Shown here: one piece after another, positions 41,601-50,319 of the stretch | How positions within the stretch are numbered: position 1 is the first letter of the stretch | How the letters are laid out: each line of letters starts with the position of its first letter | Position numbers and translations under genes: made by a program | Notes under the pieces: model-generated | Told to the model about the DNA's origin: nothing | Seen by the model: the letters and a program-made list of their open reading frames with translations, nothing else | The model's database searches: none | Assembly (NCBI RefSeq): GCF_003014615.1 | Contig: NZ_PYGI01000002.1 | Location: forward strand, 62,001 to 126,000 | Source of the DNA: Marinobacterium halophilum | Lineage (GTDB): Bacteria; Pseudomonadota; Gammaproteobacteria; Pseudomonadales; Balneatricaceae | Direction: 5' to 3' | Length of the DNA: 64,000 bases

Positions 41601-42655
41601 AATGTTTTCAGATATTCCAAATAATCATTATCATCATACGAAAGAAGGTCATATCCAACTGCTGCAGCGTTTTCGAACTTGGATCCTACGACATTCCCGC
41701 TATAAAAACTAAAAGCTATACTTCCAATAACTACGATTCCCATTAATGCCCATCCTATGGGTCCAGAAAGTGCTGCTGCAGTAATCACGAATTTTCCTGC
41801 GTAAGCTGCAGCATATCCAGCGAGGGTTGCTCCTGTAACTGCTCCTGTTAAGCCAGCAAGTTGGATAACGCTTTCCCTATGCCAGTCACCGCCAGCTTCA
41901 CGTACTGTGACCACATTCCCATATCTCAAAGTACCATCTACAACTAAAGTTAAGGGCCCAGAAACTTTTGCAATGACGCCTGCATATTTAGCGACTTTAT
42001 TTGCAGTAAAAGCATCGTGCACCATCAATCGAGGATCAACTTTTCGACCTTGGCTCCTTGTTGCAAGTAATATCCCCCTCTCCGCGTTACTCAGAGCATT
42101 TCCTTTATTACGATTTAACGCGCTTGCTGAAACGATAGATTGCATGGTGGTTTTATGCTGTTCAACTAGCTCCTTATATGCTCTGCGCACCATTGTCTCA
42201 GCTAAATGCCTTCCCGAATAAGGCATTGGGATTTTATTATATTTACCTTGCTGCAAATCTAACAAAGCATTTTGGTAGTTCAATAAAGCTTTTTGGAAGT
42301 CATCTAAACGGGCTTTTTTCGCGTCTCCTGTCACACCAATTAGACTGTTAACATCACTTAATGCAGCGTGAGTAAGATAACGGTTATAGAAGCTCATTTC
42401 GCCATACAGATTTTCGCCATTAGTGGCAACCATGCTTTGTAGTGTTACTCTGTCTTTAAGACACATTTGATTGAACCTGGATGTAATCATCCTAGATTCT
42501 TGTGATTCAAAATCTAAAGTATATGCTTGTCCCGCATAAAGAACATCACCAGAAACAATACCATTAGATCTTTTAAATTTTTCTACTAAAGTAGCATCAT
42601 CCCCTACAACTTCGGAGATAGGTTTACGGTTGGCCGAAAAGAAAACGGAAGGCAT
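41597..42655 (-). CDS. Putative membrane-acting toxin/effector
   Basis: 352 residues, no signal peptide. The N-terminal ~60 residues (SVFFSANRKPISEVVGDD...SGDVLYAGQAYTLDF) are soluble and might be a delivery or carrier domain. A helical middle follows (about 70-230: LDDFQKALLNYQNALLDLQQGKYNK, RRAYKELVEQHKTTMQ). Near the C-terminus (about 265-320) is a Gly/Ala-rich hydrophobic hairpin, LAGLTGAVTGATLAGYAAAYAGKFVITAAALSGPIGWALMGIVVIGSIAF in overlapping pieces, typical of pore-forming or bilayer-inserting toxins. It is followed, with a 4-nt overlap, by a small membrane protein and its tandem duplicate. No secretion genes (vgrG, hcp, tssB) are nearby. An IS element sits 207 bp upstream. Family not recognised; toxin function is inferred from architecture and context. 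Confidence 0.55.
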   Translation of the reverse strand: MPSVFFSANRKPISEVVGDDATLVEKFKRSNGIVSGDVLYAGQAYTLDFESQESRMITSRFNQMCLKDRVTLQSMVATNGENLYGEMSFYNRYLTHAALSDVNSLIGVTGDAKKARLDDFQKALLNYQNALLDLQQGKYNKIPMPYSGRHLAETMVRRAYKELVEQHKTTMQSIVSASALNRNKGNALSNAERGILLATRSQGRKVDPRLMVHDAFTANKVAKYAGVIAKVSGPLTLVVDGTLRYGNVVTVREAGGDWHRESVIQLAGLTGAVTGATLAGYAAAYAGKFVITAAALSGPIGWALMGIVVIGSIAFSFYSGNVVGSKFENAAAVGYDLLSYDDNDYLEYLKTL

Positions 42656-42935
42656 GTGTCACTCCTTGACAACATATATATGGAAAAATTCTAATTTCAT
42701 TAAATGTAACAACTTACATAATAGTTTTCAAATTCAATTTAGTATTAAAAAAGAAACAGTAATTTATATTATAAAAGTATTATGGATGATTAAAGCAAAA
42801 ATTTAAATTAAATTTCAAAACCTATCAAATCTATTTGATAGGTTTTAATAACACAAAGGAATCCCCCTCTGTCAGGATAGTTGTCGCGTCCTTTGTTAAA
42901 CTCTCTTATTTACTCAGGGGTGTTTGGATATTTGT

Positions 42936-43433
42936 ATGCCTCGTTACTCCGATGAGCGACGTCAGGCCGTTGTGGCCAAGCTGTTACCGCCCTACAACCA
43001 GAGCGTCGAAGACGTTGCTCGCGAGGAAGGCATTTCCTCAGCTACTGTTTATAAATGGCGTAAAGAAGCACGCGCTGAAGGACGCTGCCTGCCCGATGCC
43101 AGTGATCAAGGCGTAGAAGGTTGGTCCTCGCGTGACAAGTTTGCATCGGTGATTGAGACCCCAGCGATGAACACCGAAGAGATCGCTGCCTATTGCCGTC
43201 AGCGGGGTCTCTACCCTGAGCAACTGCAACGCTGGCGACATGATTGCGAACAAGCGGTCAGCCTGTCCTACGATGACCGTCGTCGAGAAGCCGATGAGGC
43301 AAAACAGCAGCACAAGCGTATTAAAGAGCTGGAGCGAGAGCTGCAACGCAAAAACGCCGCACTGGCGGAGACGGCTGCACTGCTGACGCTGTCAAAAAAA
43401 GCACGGGCGATCTGGGGGGACGAGGAGTCATGA
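42936..43433 (+). CDS. IS3-like transposase OrfA (copy 1, intact)
   Basis: 165 residues from ATG 42936 (MPRYSDERRQAVVAKLLPPYNQSV). A helix-turn-helix of the transposase_8/OrfA type (VEDVAREEGISSATVYKWRKEARAEG) lies near 25-50. A C-terminal coiled coil follows (DEAKQQHKRIKELERELQRKNAALAETAALLTLSKKARAIW). Its TGA overlaps the OrfB ATG (ATGA at 43430-43433), so OrfB is made by coupling. The same gene in copy 2 has a stop codon, so this is the only intact OrfA in the window. Confidence 0.88.
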   Translation: MPRYSDERRQAVVAKLLPPYNQSVEDVAREEGISSATVYKWRKEARAEGRCLPDASDQGVEGWSSRDKFASVIETPAMNTEEIAAYCRQRGLYPEQLQRWRHDCEQAVSLSYDDRRREADEAKQQHKRIKELERELQRKNAALAETAALLTLSKKARAIWGDEES

Positions 43434-44493
43434 TCAGCATCAAGGATCGCCAACACGCCGTACAGCTGATCGCTAATGCCTGCAAAGACGGCTCAACCTT
43501 GACCGCTGCGTGTGACGTTATAGGGATCTCGATCCGAACGCATCAACGCTGGATACAGACAGGTGAAATTACGGCCGACAAACGCCCTTTTGTCGTACGC
43601 CCGGTGCCTGCTAATGCGCTGACTGTAGAAGAAGAGGCCGAGATCCTGAAGCAGTGTCACCGGGATGAGTTTGCTGATCTGCCACCGGATCAGATCGTTG
43701 TGCGTTTGATGGACGAAGAGCAGCGTTATATCGCATCAGTTTCCAGTTTTTATCGTGTGCTGCGCAAGCACGGTCAACTGGCTCACCGCGGTCGTGCCAA
43801 GGCCCGTAAATCACAGCCAGCACCGACCACGCATACGGCAATAGCACCTAACCAGGTCTGTTCGTGGGACTGCACGTGGCTCCCCGGCCCAGCCAAGGGA
43901 ACCTACTACTATCTGGTGATGATCCTCGATATCTTCAGCCGCAAGGTGGTGGGTTGGGAGGCTTTCCTGGGAGAGTCCGCCGCCAACTCCCGTACCGTCA
44001 TTGAGCGGGCGGTACTGGCCGAGAATATCGTGGGCCAACCGCTGGTGTTACACGCCGATAACGGTAGCCCCTTCAAAGGCGCAACCTTGCTGGAGAAGCT
44101 TCGGGATCTACAGATCCAGCCATCGTTCAGTCGCCACGTGTGAGCAATGATAACGCTTTCTTCGAGGCCCTGTTCCGCACTTGCAAGTATGTACCGAACT
44201 ATCCTGCAAATGGCTTTGCTGATCTAACAGAAGCGCAGCAATGGGTGCACGGCTTCGTGCAGTGGTACAACCATGAGCATCGTCACAGTGCTATCCGCTT
44301 CGTGACGCCGATGCAGCGCCATACCGGAGAGGACAAGGCCATACTGGCGAAGCGACATGCGCTCAATCTCACAGCCAGAGCGGCACACCCTGAGCGCTGG
44401 AGCGGTGATACCCGTAACTGGGAGCCAGGGACATTAGTGTCGTTGAATCCAGAGCGCACAGTGGTCACCGACGCAGTGCGAATGGCTGCATAA
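43430..44493 (+). pseudogene. IS3-like transposase OrfB (copy 1, frameshifted)
   Basis: It encodes a DDE integrase-core transposase (WDCTWLPGPAKGTYYYLVMILDIFSRKVVGWE, LHADNGSPFKG) but loses frame at about 44133. There TCGCCACGTG replaces the TCGGCCACGTG seen in copy 2, a one-G deletion. The first frame ends at 44143. The remainder (SNDNAFFEALFRTCKYVPNYP..., with the catalytic Glu) is in another frame up to 44493. Confidence 0.88.
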
Positions 44494-44530
44494 ATATCAG
44501 ACAGGGCGACAGATACCTTGACAGTTACCG

Positions 44531-44644
44531 ACAACGGCCTGACGTCGCTCATCGGAGTAACGAGGCATACAGATCTCCAAACGCCCCTGAATGTTTAAGA
44601 GAGTGTAACAAAGGGCGCGACATCAATCCTGACAGAGGGGGGGG
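44531..44644 (-). mobile_element. Inverted 5' fragment of the same IS (third copy)
   Basis: This stretch is the reverse complement of the first ~110 bp of the element, including the left terminal repeat and the first OrfA codons (it reads back ...ACGAGGCATACAGATCTCC...). It resembles copy 2 more than copy 1 in the leader. The rest of this third copy is gone, so copy 1 probably landed in it or recombined with it. Confidence 0.8.
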
Positions 44645-44844
44645 TGCTAGATGTGGCATTTTCCGAAGACCAATCGCGTTCGAGACAAGGCTATGCCACT
44701 GAAAGCCTAGCAACCGCGCGTCAGATCGTCCTGAACTTGCTCAAGCAGGACACAACGTTGAAGCTGGGCATCAAGAACAAGCGCAAACATAGTGGCTGGA
44801 GTGACGAGTATCTATCTCAGATCCTGGGGATGATTAAAAATTGA
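44644..44844 (+). pseudogene. ISAs1-family transposase remnant (C-terminal end)
   Basis: 66 residues, LDVAFSEDQSRSRQGYATESLATARQIVLNLLKQDTTLKLGIKNKRKHSGWSDEYLSQIL in overlapping view, matching the C-terminal end of DDE_Tnp_ISAS1 transposases (LDVxFxEDxSRxRxGxAxxNLAxxRxxALNLLKQD). The N-terminal ~300 residues are missing, cut off by the inverted IS fragment at 44531-44644. Confidence 0.75.
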
Positions 44845-45008
44845 TCATGCGTTTGCCCTGCTACACCAGTAGTAACCTATTAATTTAAAAATTATTTAAA
44901 AAGCAAACTCTTGAAAAAACAACTGCGCAGAGGTTGCTTTTTTACTTAAAAAAAAGACTAGATACAGGTGTCAATAAGGTTTTTATCAACTTAACTATTT
45001 TTAAAAAT

Positions 45009-45281
45009 TCAGGTATCGTTTCTTCTAATTTTACGAAATCCTTCAACTATACTGTAAATCGATAGCAACATAAAGCCTGACGCTATCAAACCAAGGTCAT
45101 ATTTTCCGATTTCAAGATCAATTTGCCCTTTTAAAAAAAATAAAAATGCCAACACCCCAAGAAGCAGCGAAGAAAAAAATATATACTTAACAGACATATA
45201 CCGTCTATATATAAATAAAAGAAAATACCCCAAAAATGTAAAAGAAATCACAAAATATAAATAATGCTCAGAAGGGATCAT
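45009..45281 (-). CDS. Small membrane protein of the AT-rich island
   Basis: 90 residues with three hydrophobic segments (about 6-24, 30-50, 60-78) and a basic C-terminus (GFRKIRRNDT). It overlaps the upstream gene by 14 nt. It is very AT-rich. No family is recognised. The pairing with a partly hydrophobic, Ala/Gly-rich upstream protein recalls the toxin/immunity arrangement at 41241-42655, so an immunity role is possible but unproven. Confidence 0.5.
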   Translation of the reverse strand: MIPSEHYLYFVISFTFLGYFLLFIYRRYMSVKYIFFSSLLLGVLAFLFFLKGQIDLEIGKYDLGLIASGFMLLSIYSIVEGFRKIRRNDT

Positions 45282-45788
45282 ATATATTCCTATTAATAAT
45301 ATCTGCGTTAATAGATCGCTGCTGCCCTATCCCTCCCAATACTATACCTTCAACTAATACTATCACATCGCCTTCGTGTGCATTTGGCAATATATCAAGC
45401 ATTTCCCTGTATACTCCGGCAGATGCAGCCACACCTAGAGGCATTCCAATATATGGAATTCGTTTCAGAGGAGCAGCAACAGCACCGCTAGCTGCCATAC
45501 GAACCTTCTGCCTTTCGCTACTTAAGTGATTAGCTTGCTCAAGGGTTATAGGATCTGAGACAGCAATATTAATTATAATAAGTCGATCATCCTTTGGCGC
45601 CATCCCTGATTTCATTTTTCTAAGCGTTTTTATAGCAAGATCTGTGGAAAAATTATTTATCTTTGAGTTCGGACTAAAAATGCATTTGAAAATTTCACTT
45701 TCTTTAAAAGAAGAACTATTTTTTTTAAAGACACTATTCGAGCAGAAATATTCGAATTTATCGTTAAATATTTTATATCTTTATTCAT
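45268..45788 (-). pseudogene. AT-rich island protein with a probable frameshift near its start
   Basis: A well-formed start exists at 45788 (AAGGA, 7-nt spacer, ATG AAT AAA), but that frame stops after about 43 codons. The frame beside it is open from about 45780 (KIFNDKFEYFCSNSVFKKNSSSF...) through MKSGMAPKDDRLIIINIAVSDP to 45268 but has no early ATG; the first internal ATGs are near 45625. A one-base indel in the first ~10 codons would join them into a ~170-residue protein. The C-terminal half has a Gly/Ala-rich stretch (MAASGAVAAPLKRIPYIGMPLGVAASAGV) and GDVIVLVEGIVLGGIGQQRSINAD. Alternatively translation begins at 45615 (115 residues). No family recognised. Upstream, 45789-46036 has no clear gene. 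Confidence 0.5.
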
Positions 45789-46109
45789 CACAAAATCCTT
45801 TTTAGTGATTAAAACAAAAATCATACTTTGAACTAAAGATCATATCAACTTAATAGTGACGACGAAAAGAGACACTAAAATATTTTATGTGGCTTTTTAT
45901 TAGTTTTCGCATTCCGGATGATCATATAAGCCAAAAGCGTTATCCTTGGTTCGTTGCTCGTGACGTCATACAGCGCGCCATTGAGCAGTTCATCCAGCAA
46001 GTACCAAGCCTGTCCGCGAACTGGCCCGGCAGTATGCCCCCTCTGTCAGGATAGTTGTCGCGTCCTTTGTTAAACTCTCTTATTCATTCAGGGGCGTTTG
46101 GAGATCTGT

Positions 46110-46607
46110 ATGCCTCGTTACTCCGATGAGCGACGTCAGGCCGTTGTGGCCAAGCTGTTACCGCCTTACAACCAGAGCGTTGAAGAAGTCGCTCGCCAGG
46201 AAGGCATTTCTTCAGCCACCATTTATAAGTGGCGTAAAGAAGCGCGCGCTGAAGGGCGCTGCCTGCCAGATGCCAGTGATCAAGGCATAGAAGGCTAGTC
46301 CTCCCGTGACAAGTTTGCGGCGGTGATTGAGACCGCAGCGATGAACACTGAAGAGGCCGCCGTCTATTGCCGTCAGCGGGGTCTCTACCCTGAGCAACTA
46401 CAACGCTGGCGTCATGATTGCGAACAAGCGGCCAGCCTGTCCTACGATGACCGTCGTCGAGAAGCCGATGAGGCAAAACAGCAGCGCAAGCGTATTAAAG
46501 AGCTGGAGCGAGAGCTGCAACGCAAAAACGCCGCACTGGCGGAGACGGCTGCACTGCTGACGCTGTCAAAAAAAGCACGGGTGATCTGGGGGGACGAGGA
46601 GTCATGA
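46110..46607 (+). pseudogene. IS3-like transposase OrfA (copy 2, amber stop)
   Basis: The same protein as copy 1's OrfA, but the Trp codon of the GVEGWSSRDKF region is TAG here (46296-46298, reading GIEG*SSRDKF). The frame is otherwise intact to 46607 and overlaps OrfB by 4 nt. Confidence 0.87.
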
Positions 46608-47668
46608 TCAGCATCAAGGATCGCCAACACGCCGTACAGCTGATCGCTAATGCCTGCAAAGACGGCTCAACCTTGACCGCTGCGTGTGACGTTATAGGGA
46701 TCTCGATCCGAACGCATCAACGCTGGATACAGACAGGTGAAATTACGGCCGACAAACGCCCTTTTGCCGTACGCCCGGTGCCTGCTAATGCGCTGACTGT
46801 AGAAGAAGAGGCCGAGATCCTGAAGCAGTGTCACCGGGATGAGTTTGCTGATCTGCCACCGGATCAGATCGTTGTGCGTTTGATGGACGAAGAGCAGCGT
46901 TATATCGCATCAGTTTCCAGTTTTTATCGTGTGCTGCGCAAGCACGGTCAACTGGCTCACCGCGGTCGTGCCAAGGCCCGTAAATCACAGCCAGCACCGA
47001 CCACGCATACGGCAATAGCACCTAACCAGGTCTGTTCGTGGGACTGCACGTGGCTCCCCGGCCCAGCCAAGGGAACCTACTACTATCTGGTGATGATCCT
47101 CGATATCTTCAGCCGCAAGGTGGTGGGTTGGGAGGCTTTCCTGGGAGAGTCCGCCGCCAACTCCCGTACCGTCATTGAGCGGGCGGTACTGGCCGAGAAT
47201 ATCGTGGGCCAACCGCTGATGTTACACGCCGATAACGGTAGCCCCTTCAAAGGCGCAACCTTGCTGGAGAAGCTTCGGGATCTACAGATCCAGCCATCGT
47301 TCAGTCGGCCACGTGTGAGCAATGATAACGCTTTCTTCGAGGCCCTGTTCCGCACTTGCAAGTATGTACCGAACTATCCTGCAAATGGCTTTGCTGATCT
47401 AACAGAAGCGCAGCAATGGGTGCACGGCTTCGTGCAGTGGTACAACCATGAGCATCGTCACAGTGCTATCCGCTTCGTGACGCCGATGCAGCGCCATACC
47501 GGAGAGGACAAGGCCATATTGGCTAATCGACATGCGCTCAATCTCGCTGCCAGAGCGGCACACCCTGAGCGCTGGAGAGGTGACACTCGTAACTGGGCAC
47601 CGGGGACATTAGTGTCGTTGAATCCAGAGCGCACAGTGGTCACCGACGCAGTGCGAATGGCTGCATAA
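46604..47668 (+). CDS. IS3-like transposase OrfB (copy 2, intact)
   Basis: 354 residues. The N-terminal helical DNA-binding part (DRQHAVQLIANACKDGSTLTAACDVIGISIRTHQRWI) is followed by an HTH_21-like region. The rve DDE core (about 140-310) has Asp in WDCTWLPGPAKGTYYYLVMILDIFSRKVVGWE, Asp in LHADNGSPFKGATLLEKL and Glu in SNDNAFFEALFRTCKYVP. Its start overlaps the stop of OrfA. It is the only intact OrfB in the window, whereas the intact OrfA is in copy 1. Confidence 0.9.
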   Translation: MISIKDRQHAVQLIANACKDGSTLTAACDVIGISIRTHQRWIQTGEITADKRPFAVRPVPANALTVEEEAEILKQCHRDEFADLPPDQIVVRLMDEEQRYIASVSSFYRVLRKHGQLAHRGRAKARKSQPAPTTHTAIAPNQVCSWDCTWLPGPAKGTYYYLVMILDIFSRKVVGWEAFLGESAANSRTVIERAVLAENIVGQPLMLHADNGSPFKGATLLEKLRDLQIQPSFSRPRVSNDNAFFEALFRTCKYVPNYPANGFADLTEAQQWVHGFVQWYNHEHRHSAIRFVTPMQRHTGEDKAILANRHALNLAARAAHPERWRGDTRNWAPGTLVSLNPERTVVTDAVRMAA

Positions 47669-47705
47669 ATATCAGACAGGGTGACAGATACCTTGACAGT
47701 TACCG

Positions 47706-48107
47706 GAATGATAAAATTAAAACTTCGCAAAAATCAAAAAAACAAAACTACCAAATTTCATTTCTCTTATTTACATTTACTCTTTAAAAAAACAATCATA
47801 GATTTCGTGATGTACAATACTTAACGATACACGGCCAGCCAGATCGTGGCCAAGGGCTTTCACTCTAAATATGCAAGCCACCTTTACCGTAAAAGATCGT
47901 ATGATTTTTCTGGTATAAAAGCCCTTGCCTCTATTACCATCCGCGCGGGGATGAAGCAAAGGTGTGCAGAAGAGATACATTACGACCTGCAATTCCTTAA
48001 AGCCCATCTTGGGCTCAATCAGGGTTCGCCCATCTATTATTGGGTGCTCCAAGTCAACCAACATTAGTAATCAACCCTTTTATTAACCGTTCTTCAGGGA
48101 AAGAAAC
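47706..48107. other. AT-rich intergenic stretch after IS copy 2
   Basis: About 400 bp. Short open frames exist on both strands (for example 47846-48067 plus), but none shows a ribosome site or a recognisable protein. The first 120 bp are very AT-rich. The good ribosome site GGGAAAGAAAC just before 48108 belongs to the next gene. Confidence 0.5.
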
Positions 48108-48605
48108 ATGTCCATGTTCAAGTATCAAAATCGCTGCAAAACAACATTTAATACTCTGCTTGCGGGATTGCTTGCTTCTGTCTGCTCGGTATCAGTACAG
48201 GCGGCCGCAATCGATGAAGCCAAGCTTTATGGCAACTGGGCATGCAGCCATGAAGAGAGCGATGAAGGTACGCATATCTCCGCTATTTTTGATGTGTCGT
48301 ATAACGCAAACGGCACTAGTCGTAGCCTTGGCAATCTGAAAGTCACTGTAGGCGGTATGCTCGTTATGACCAATCAGTATGACTTCCAGGGGAACTGGGA
48401 GATTAAGGACGGTTATCTACTCGAAACCACAACTCATGTTCAGGGAACCAATCTGACCAACAACTCCAAGCTGGGAGCTGCAGAGTTGGCAGAGATGTTT
48501 CCTACCGGTGATACAGACCGCTCCTTTATTGTTGAACTGAGCGATCAGAAACTAATCACTCAAGACGAAGAAAGCGTCAATTTTGAGTGTTCGCGCAAGC
48601 GCTGA
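48108..48605 (+). CDS. Secreted protein of unknown function
   Basis: 165 residues with a strong ribosome site (GGGAAAG). The signal peptide is MSMFKYQNRCKTTFNTLLAGLLASVCSVSVQAA with cleavage near QAA. The mature ~130 residues start KLYGNWACSHEESDEGTHISAIFDVSYNANGTSRSLGNLKV and continue with alternating polar/hydrophobic strands, suggesting a small beta-barrel or lipocalin-like fold. Two Cys (in NWACSH and NFECSRKR) could form a disulfide joining the ends. No family recognised. It sits at the edge of the island. Confidence 0.7.
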   Translation: MSMFKYQNRCKTTFNTLLAGLLASVCSVSVQAAAIDEAKLYGNWACSHEESDEGTHISAIFDVSYNANGTSRSLGNLKVTVGGMLVMTNQYDFQGNWEIKDGYLLETTTHVQGTNLTNNSKLGAAELAEMFPTGDTDRSFIVELSDQKLITQDEESVNFECSRKR

Positions 48606-48612
48606 GAAGCCG

Positions 48613-48638
48613 GACGGCACCACCCACGCGGTGCCGTC
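48613..48638. terminator. Hairpin between convergent genes
   Basis: Perfect 9-bp stem GACGGCACC / GGTGCCGTC with an 8-nt loop, between the secreted-protein gene (stop 48605) and the acyl-CoA ligase gene (stop 48654). Probably serves both strands; no strong T-run. Confidence 0.55.
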
Positions 48639-48653
48639 TCCCATAGTATAAAC

Positions 48654-50279
48654 TTAACCCGCCAGCTGAGCCCTCAACACGTGCTTTTGCAGCTTGCCTG
48701 TTGATGTTTTAGGCAACTCGGGAGAAAAGATTACCTTCTTGGGAATCTTGAATCCGGCCAGGTTGGCTCTGCAGTGCGCAATTATCTCATCCTCCGACAA
48801 GTCATCATTACCAGCCTTTAGCGTAATAAACGCACAGGGAATTTCGCCCCAATGCTCATCCGGTGCGGCAACTACCGCGACCTCAAGCACAGCCGGGTGG
48901 TTATACAAGGCGCTTTCCACCTCCAGGGTGGAGATATTTTCACCGCCCGAGATAATAATGTCCTTGGAGCGGTCCTTGATCTCGACATAACCATCGGGAT
49001 GCCAAACACCCAGATCACCGGTATGGAACCAGCCTCCAGAGAATGCCTTTTGGGTTTCATCCGGATTGTTCAGATAGCCTTTCATCACCGAATTGCCGCG
49101 CAAGAAAACTTCGCCGATGGTCTGACCATCCTGCTTGACCGGCTGCAACGTGGCCGGATCGGCAACCATCATGTCGGACATGGTCAGAGATGGGATCCCC
49201 TGACGGGACATCTTTTGCGCCTTCTGCTTCAGATCCAGCTGGTGCCATTCATCCTGGAAGTCGCAGACCACGCTGGGGCCATAGGTTTCAGTCAGACCAT
49301 AGAGGTGAACCACCCTGATGCCCATCTCTTCCATTGCCTCGATGGTCGCTGCCGGGGGCGCTGCACCACCGGTGGCGGCGGTGACTTGCTGCTCAAACGG
49401 CAGCTTCTGCTCTTCCGGTACGTTGACCAGCATATTCAGCACGATGGGTGCGGCGCAGAAGTGGGTCACGCTGTGACGAGACAGAGCTTCGAAGATCGGT
49501 TTGGGGTGTGGCTGACGCAAGCAGACATGGGTTCCAGCCACGGCCGTTACCGCCCAGGGGTAGGACCAGCCATTGCAATGGAACATCGGCAGCGTCCACA
49601 GGTAGACCGCACCATCCGGCAGGCCAAAGCCAATCACGTTACTCAGCGCACTGAGGAAGGCGCCACGGTGATGATACACCACACCCTTGGGATTGCCGGT
49701 AGTGCCGGAGGTGTAGTTCAACGCAATCGATTGCCACTCCTCTCCCGGCAGCTCCCATTCGAAGTTATCATCCCCTGTCGCCAGCAGCGCCTCGAAGGTC
49801 ATATCACCGATCAGTTCACCGCCGTCGAATAAGGGGTCGTCCACATCAATCACCTTAGGCTTGGCATCACAGCCAGCCAGCGCTTCACGAACACGGTCGC
49901 TGTATTCGCGGTCAGTGAAGAACACTCTGGCCTTGCCGTGGTTGAGCATGAAGGTCATCGTTCTGACATCAAGGCGGGTATTCTGTGTATTGAGCACCGC
50001 CCCCAGCATGGGCACGGCGAAGTGAAGCTCCAGCATCTCGGGGATGTTAGGCAATAACACCGCCACAGTGTCGCCCTTCTTCACCCCAAGTTTGCGCAGG
50101 GCCGACGCCAGCTTCAGGCAACGCTGGTAGGTTTCCAGCCAAGTACGCTTGATATCACCATGGATAACGGCAGTCCGGTTAGGGTGCGCCAGCGCGGCCC
50201 GCTTGACGAATGTGGTCGGGGTCAGCGCCGAGAAATTCGCCTCAACAGGGTCCAGATCGAGCTCAAACATGTTTTCCAT
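48654..50279 (-). CDS. AMP-forming acyl-CoA ligase (AlkK/DmdB-like)
   Basis: 541 residues from ATG 50279 (AAGGA upstream). It is an ANL-superfamily enzyme: P-loop YTSGTTGNPKGVVYHHRG (A3), HLYGLTETYGP (A5), GWFHTGDLGVWHPDGYVEIKDRSKDIIISGGENIS (A7-A8) and the C-terminal lysine in PKTSTGKLQKHVLR. The A3-linked segment LPMFHCNGWSYPWAVTAVAGTHVCLR places it near medium-chain/DmdB-type ligases. It should activate a short or medium carboxylic acid to its CoA ester with ATP. It is last in the minus-strand cluster and follows a permease gene, which may import its substrate. Confidence 0.9.
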   Translation of the reverse strand: MENMFELDLDPVEANFSALTPTTFVKRAALAHPNRTAVIHGDIKRTWLETYQRCLKLASALRKLGVKKGDTVAVLLPNIPEMLELHFAVPMLGAVLNTQNTRLDVRTMTFMLNHGKARVFFTDREYSDRVREALAGCDAKPKVIDVDDPLFDGGELIGDMTFEALLATGDDNFEWELPGEEWQSIALNYTSGTTGNPKGVVYHHRGAFLSALSNVIGFGLPDGAVYLWTLPMFHCNGWSYPWAVTAVAGTHVCLRQPHPKPIFEALSRHSVTHFCAAPIVLNMLVNVPEEQKLPFEQQVTAATGGAAPPAATIEAMEEMGIRVVHLYGLTETYGPSVVCDFQDEWHQLDLKQKAQKMSRQGIPSLTMSDMMVADPATLQPVKQDGQTIGEVFLRGNSVMKGYLNNPDETQKAFSGGWFHTGDLGVWHPDGYVEIKDRSKDIIISGGENISTLEVESALYNHPAVLEVAVVAAPDEHWGEIPCAFITLKAGNDDLSEDEIIAHCRANLAGFKIPKKVIFSPELPKTSTGKLQKHVLRAQLAG

Positions 50280-50319
50280 TTTTTTATCCTTATTATCCAG
50301 ATAAACAACAGGGCAAGGC

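Larger units (their letters stand above)
42863..44530 (+). mobile_element. IS3-like insertion sequence, copy 1
   Basis: Two overlapping transposase genes lie between imperfect terminal repeats: the left end CTGTCAGGATAGTTGTCGC (from 42869) and the inverted right end CTGTCAAGGTATCTGTCGC (to 44524). A few bases beyond the repeats (CCCCCT on the left, TTACCG on the right) are shared with copy 2, so the exact borders are uncertain. The right side runs directly into an inverted fragment of the same element. No target duplication was identified. Confidence 0.8.
46037..47705 (+). mobile_element. IS3-like insertion sequence, copy 2
   Basis: It has the same ends as copy 1 (CTGTCAGG from 46043; inverted CTGTCA to 47699) and the same orientation. 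The central part, roughly matching 43240-44330 of copy 1, is almost identical to it, but the leader, early orfA and the 3' part of orfB differ at many sites. With copy 1 it brackets the ISAs1 remnant and the 45-kb module like a composite transposon. Confidence 0.82.

Noticed and set aside
47846-48067. 73-codon plus-strand frame after IS copy 2
   Set aside because: No ribosome site, no family and a plausible overlapping minus-strand frame; kept as an unassigned region.
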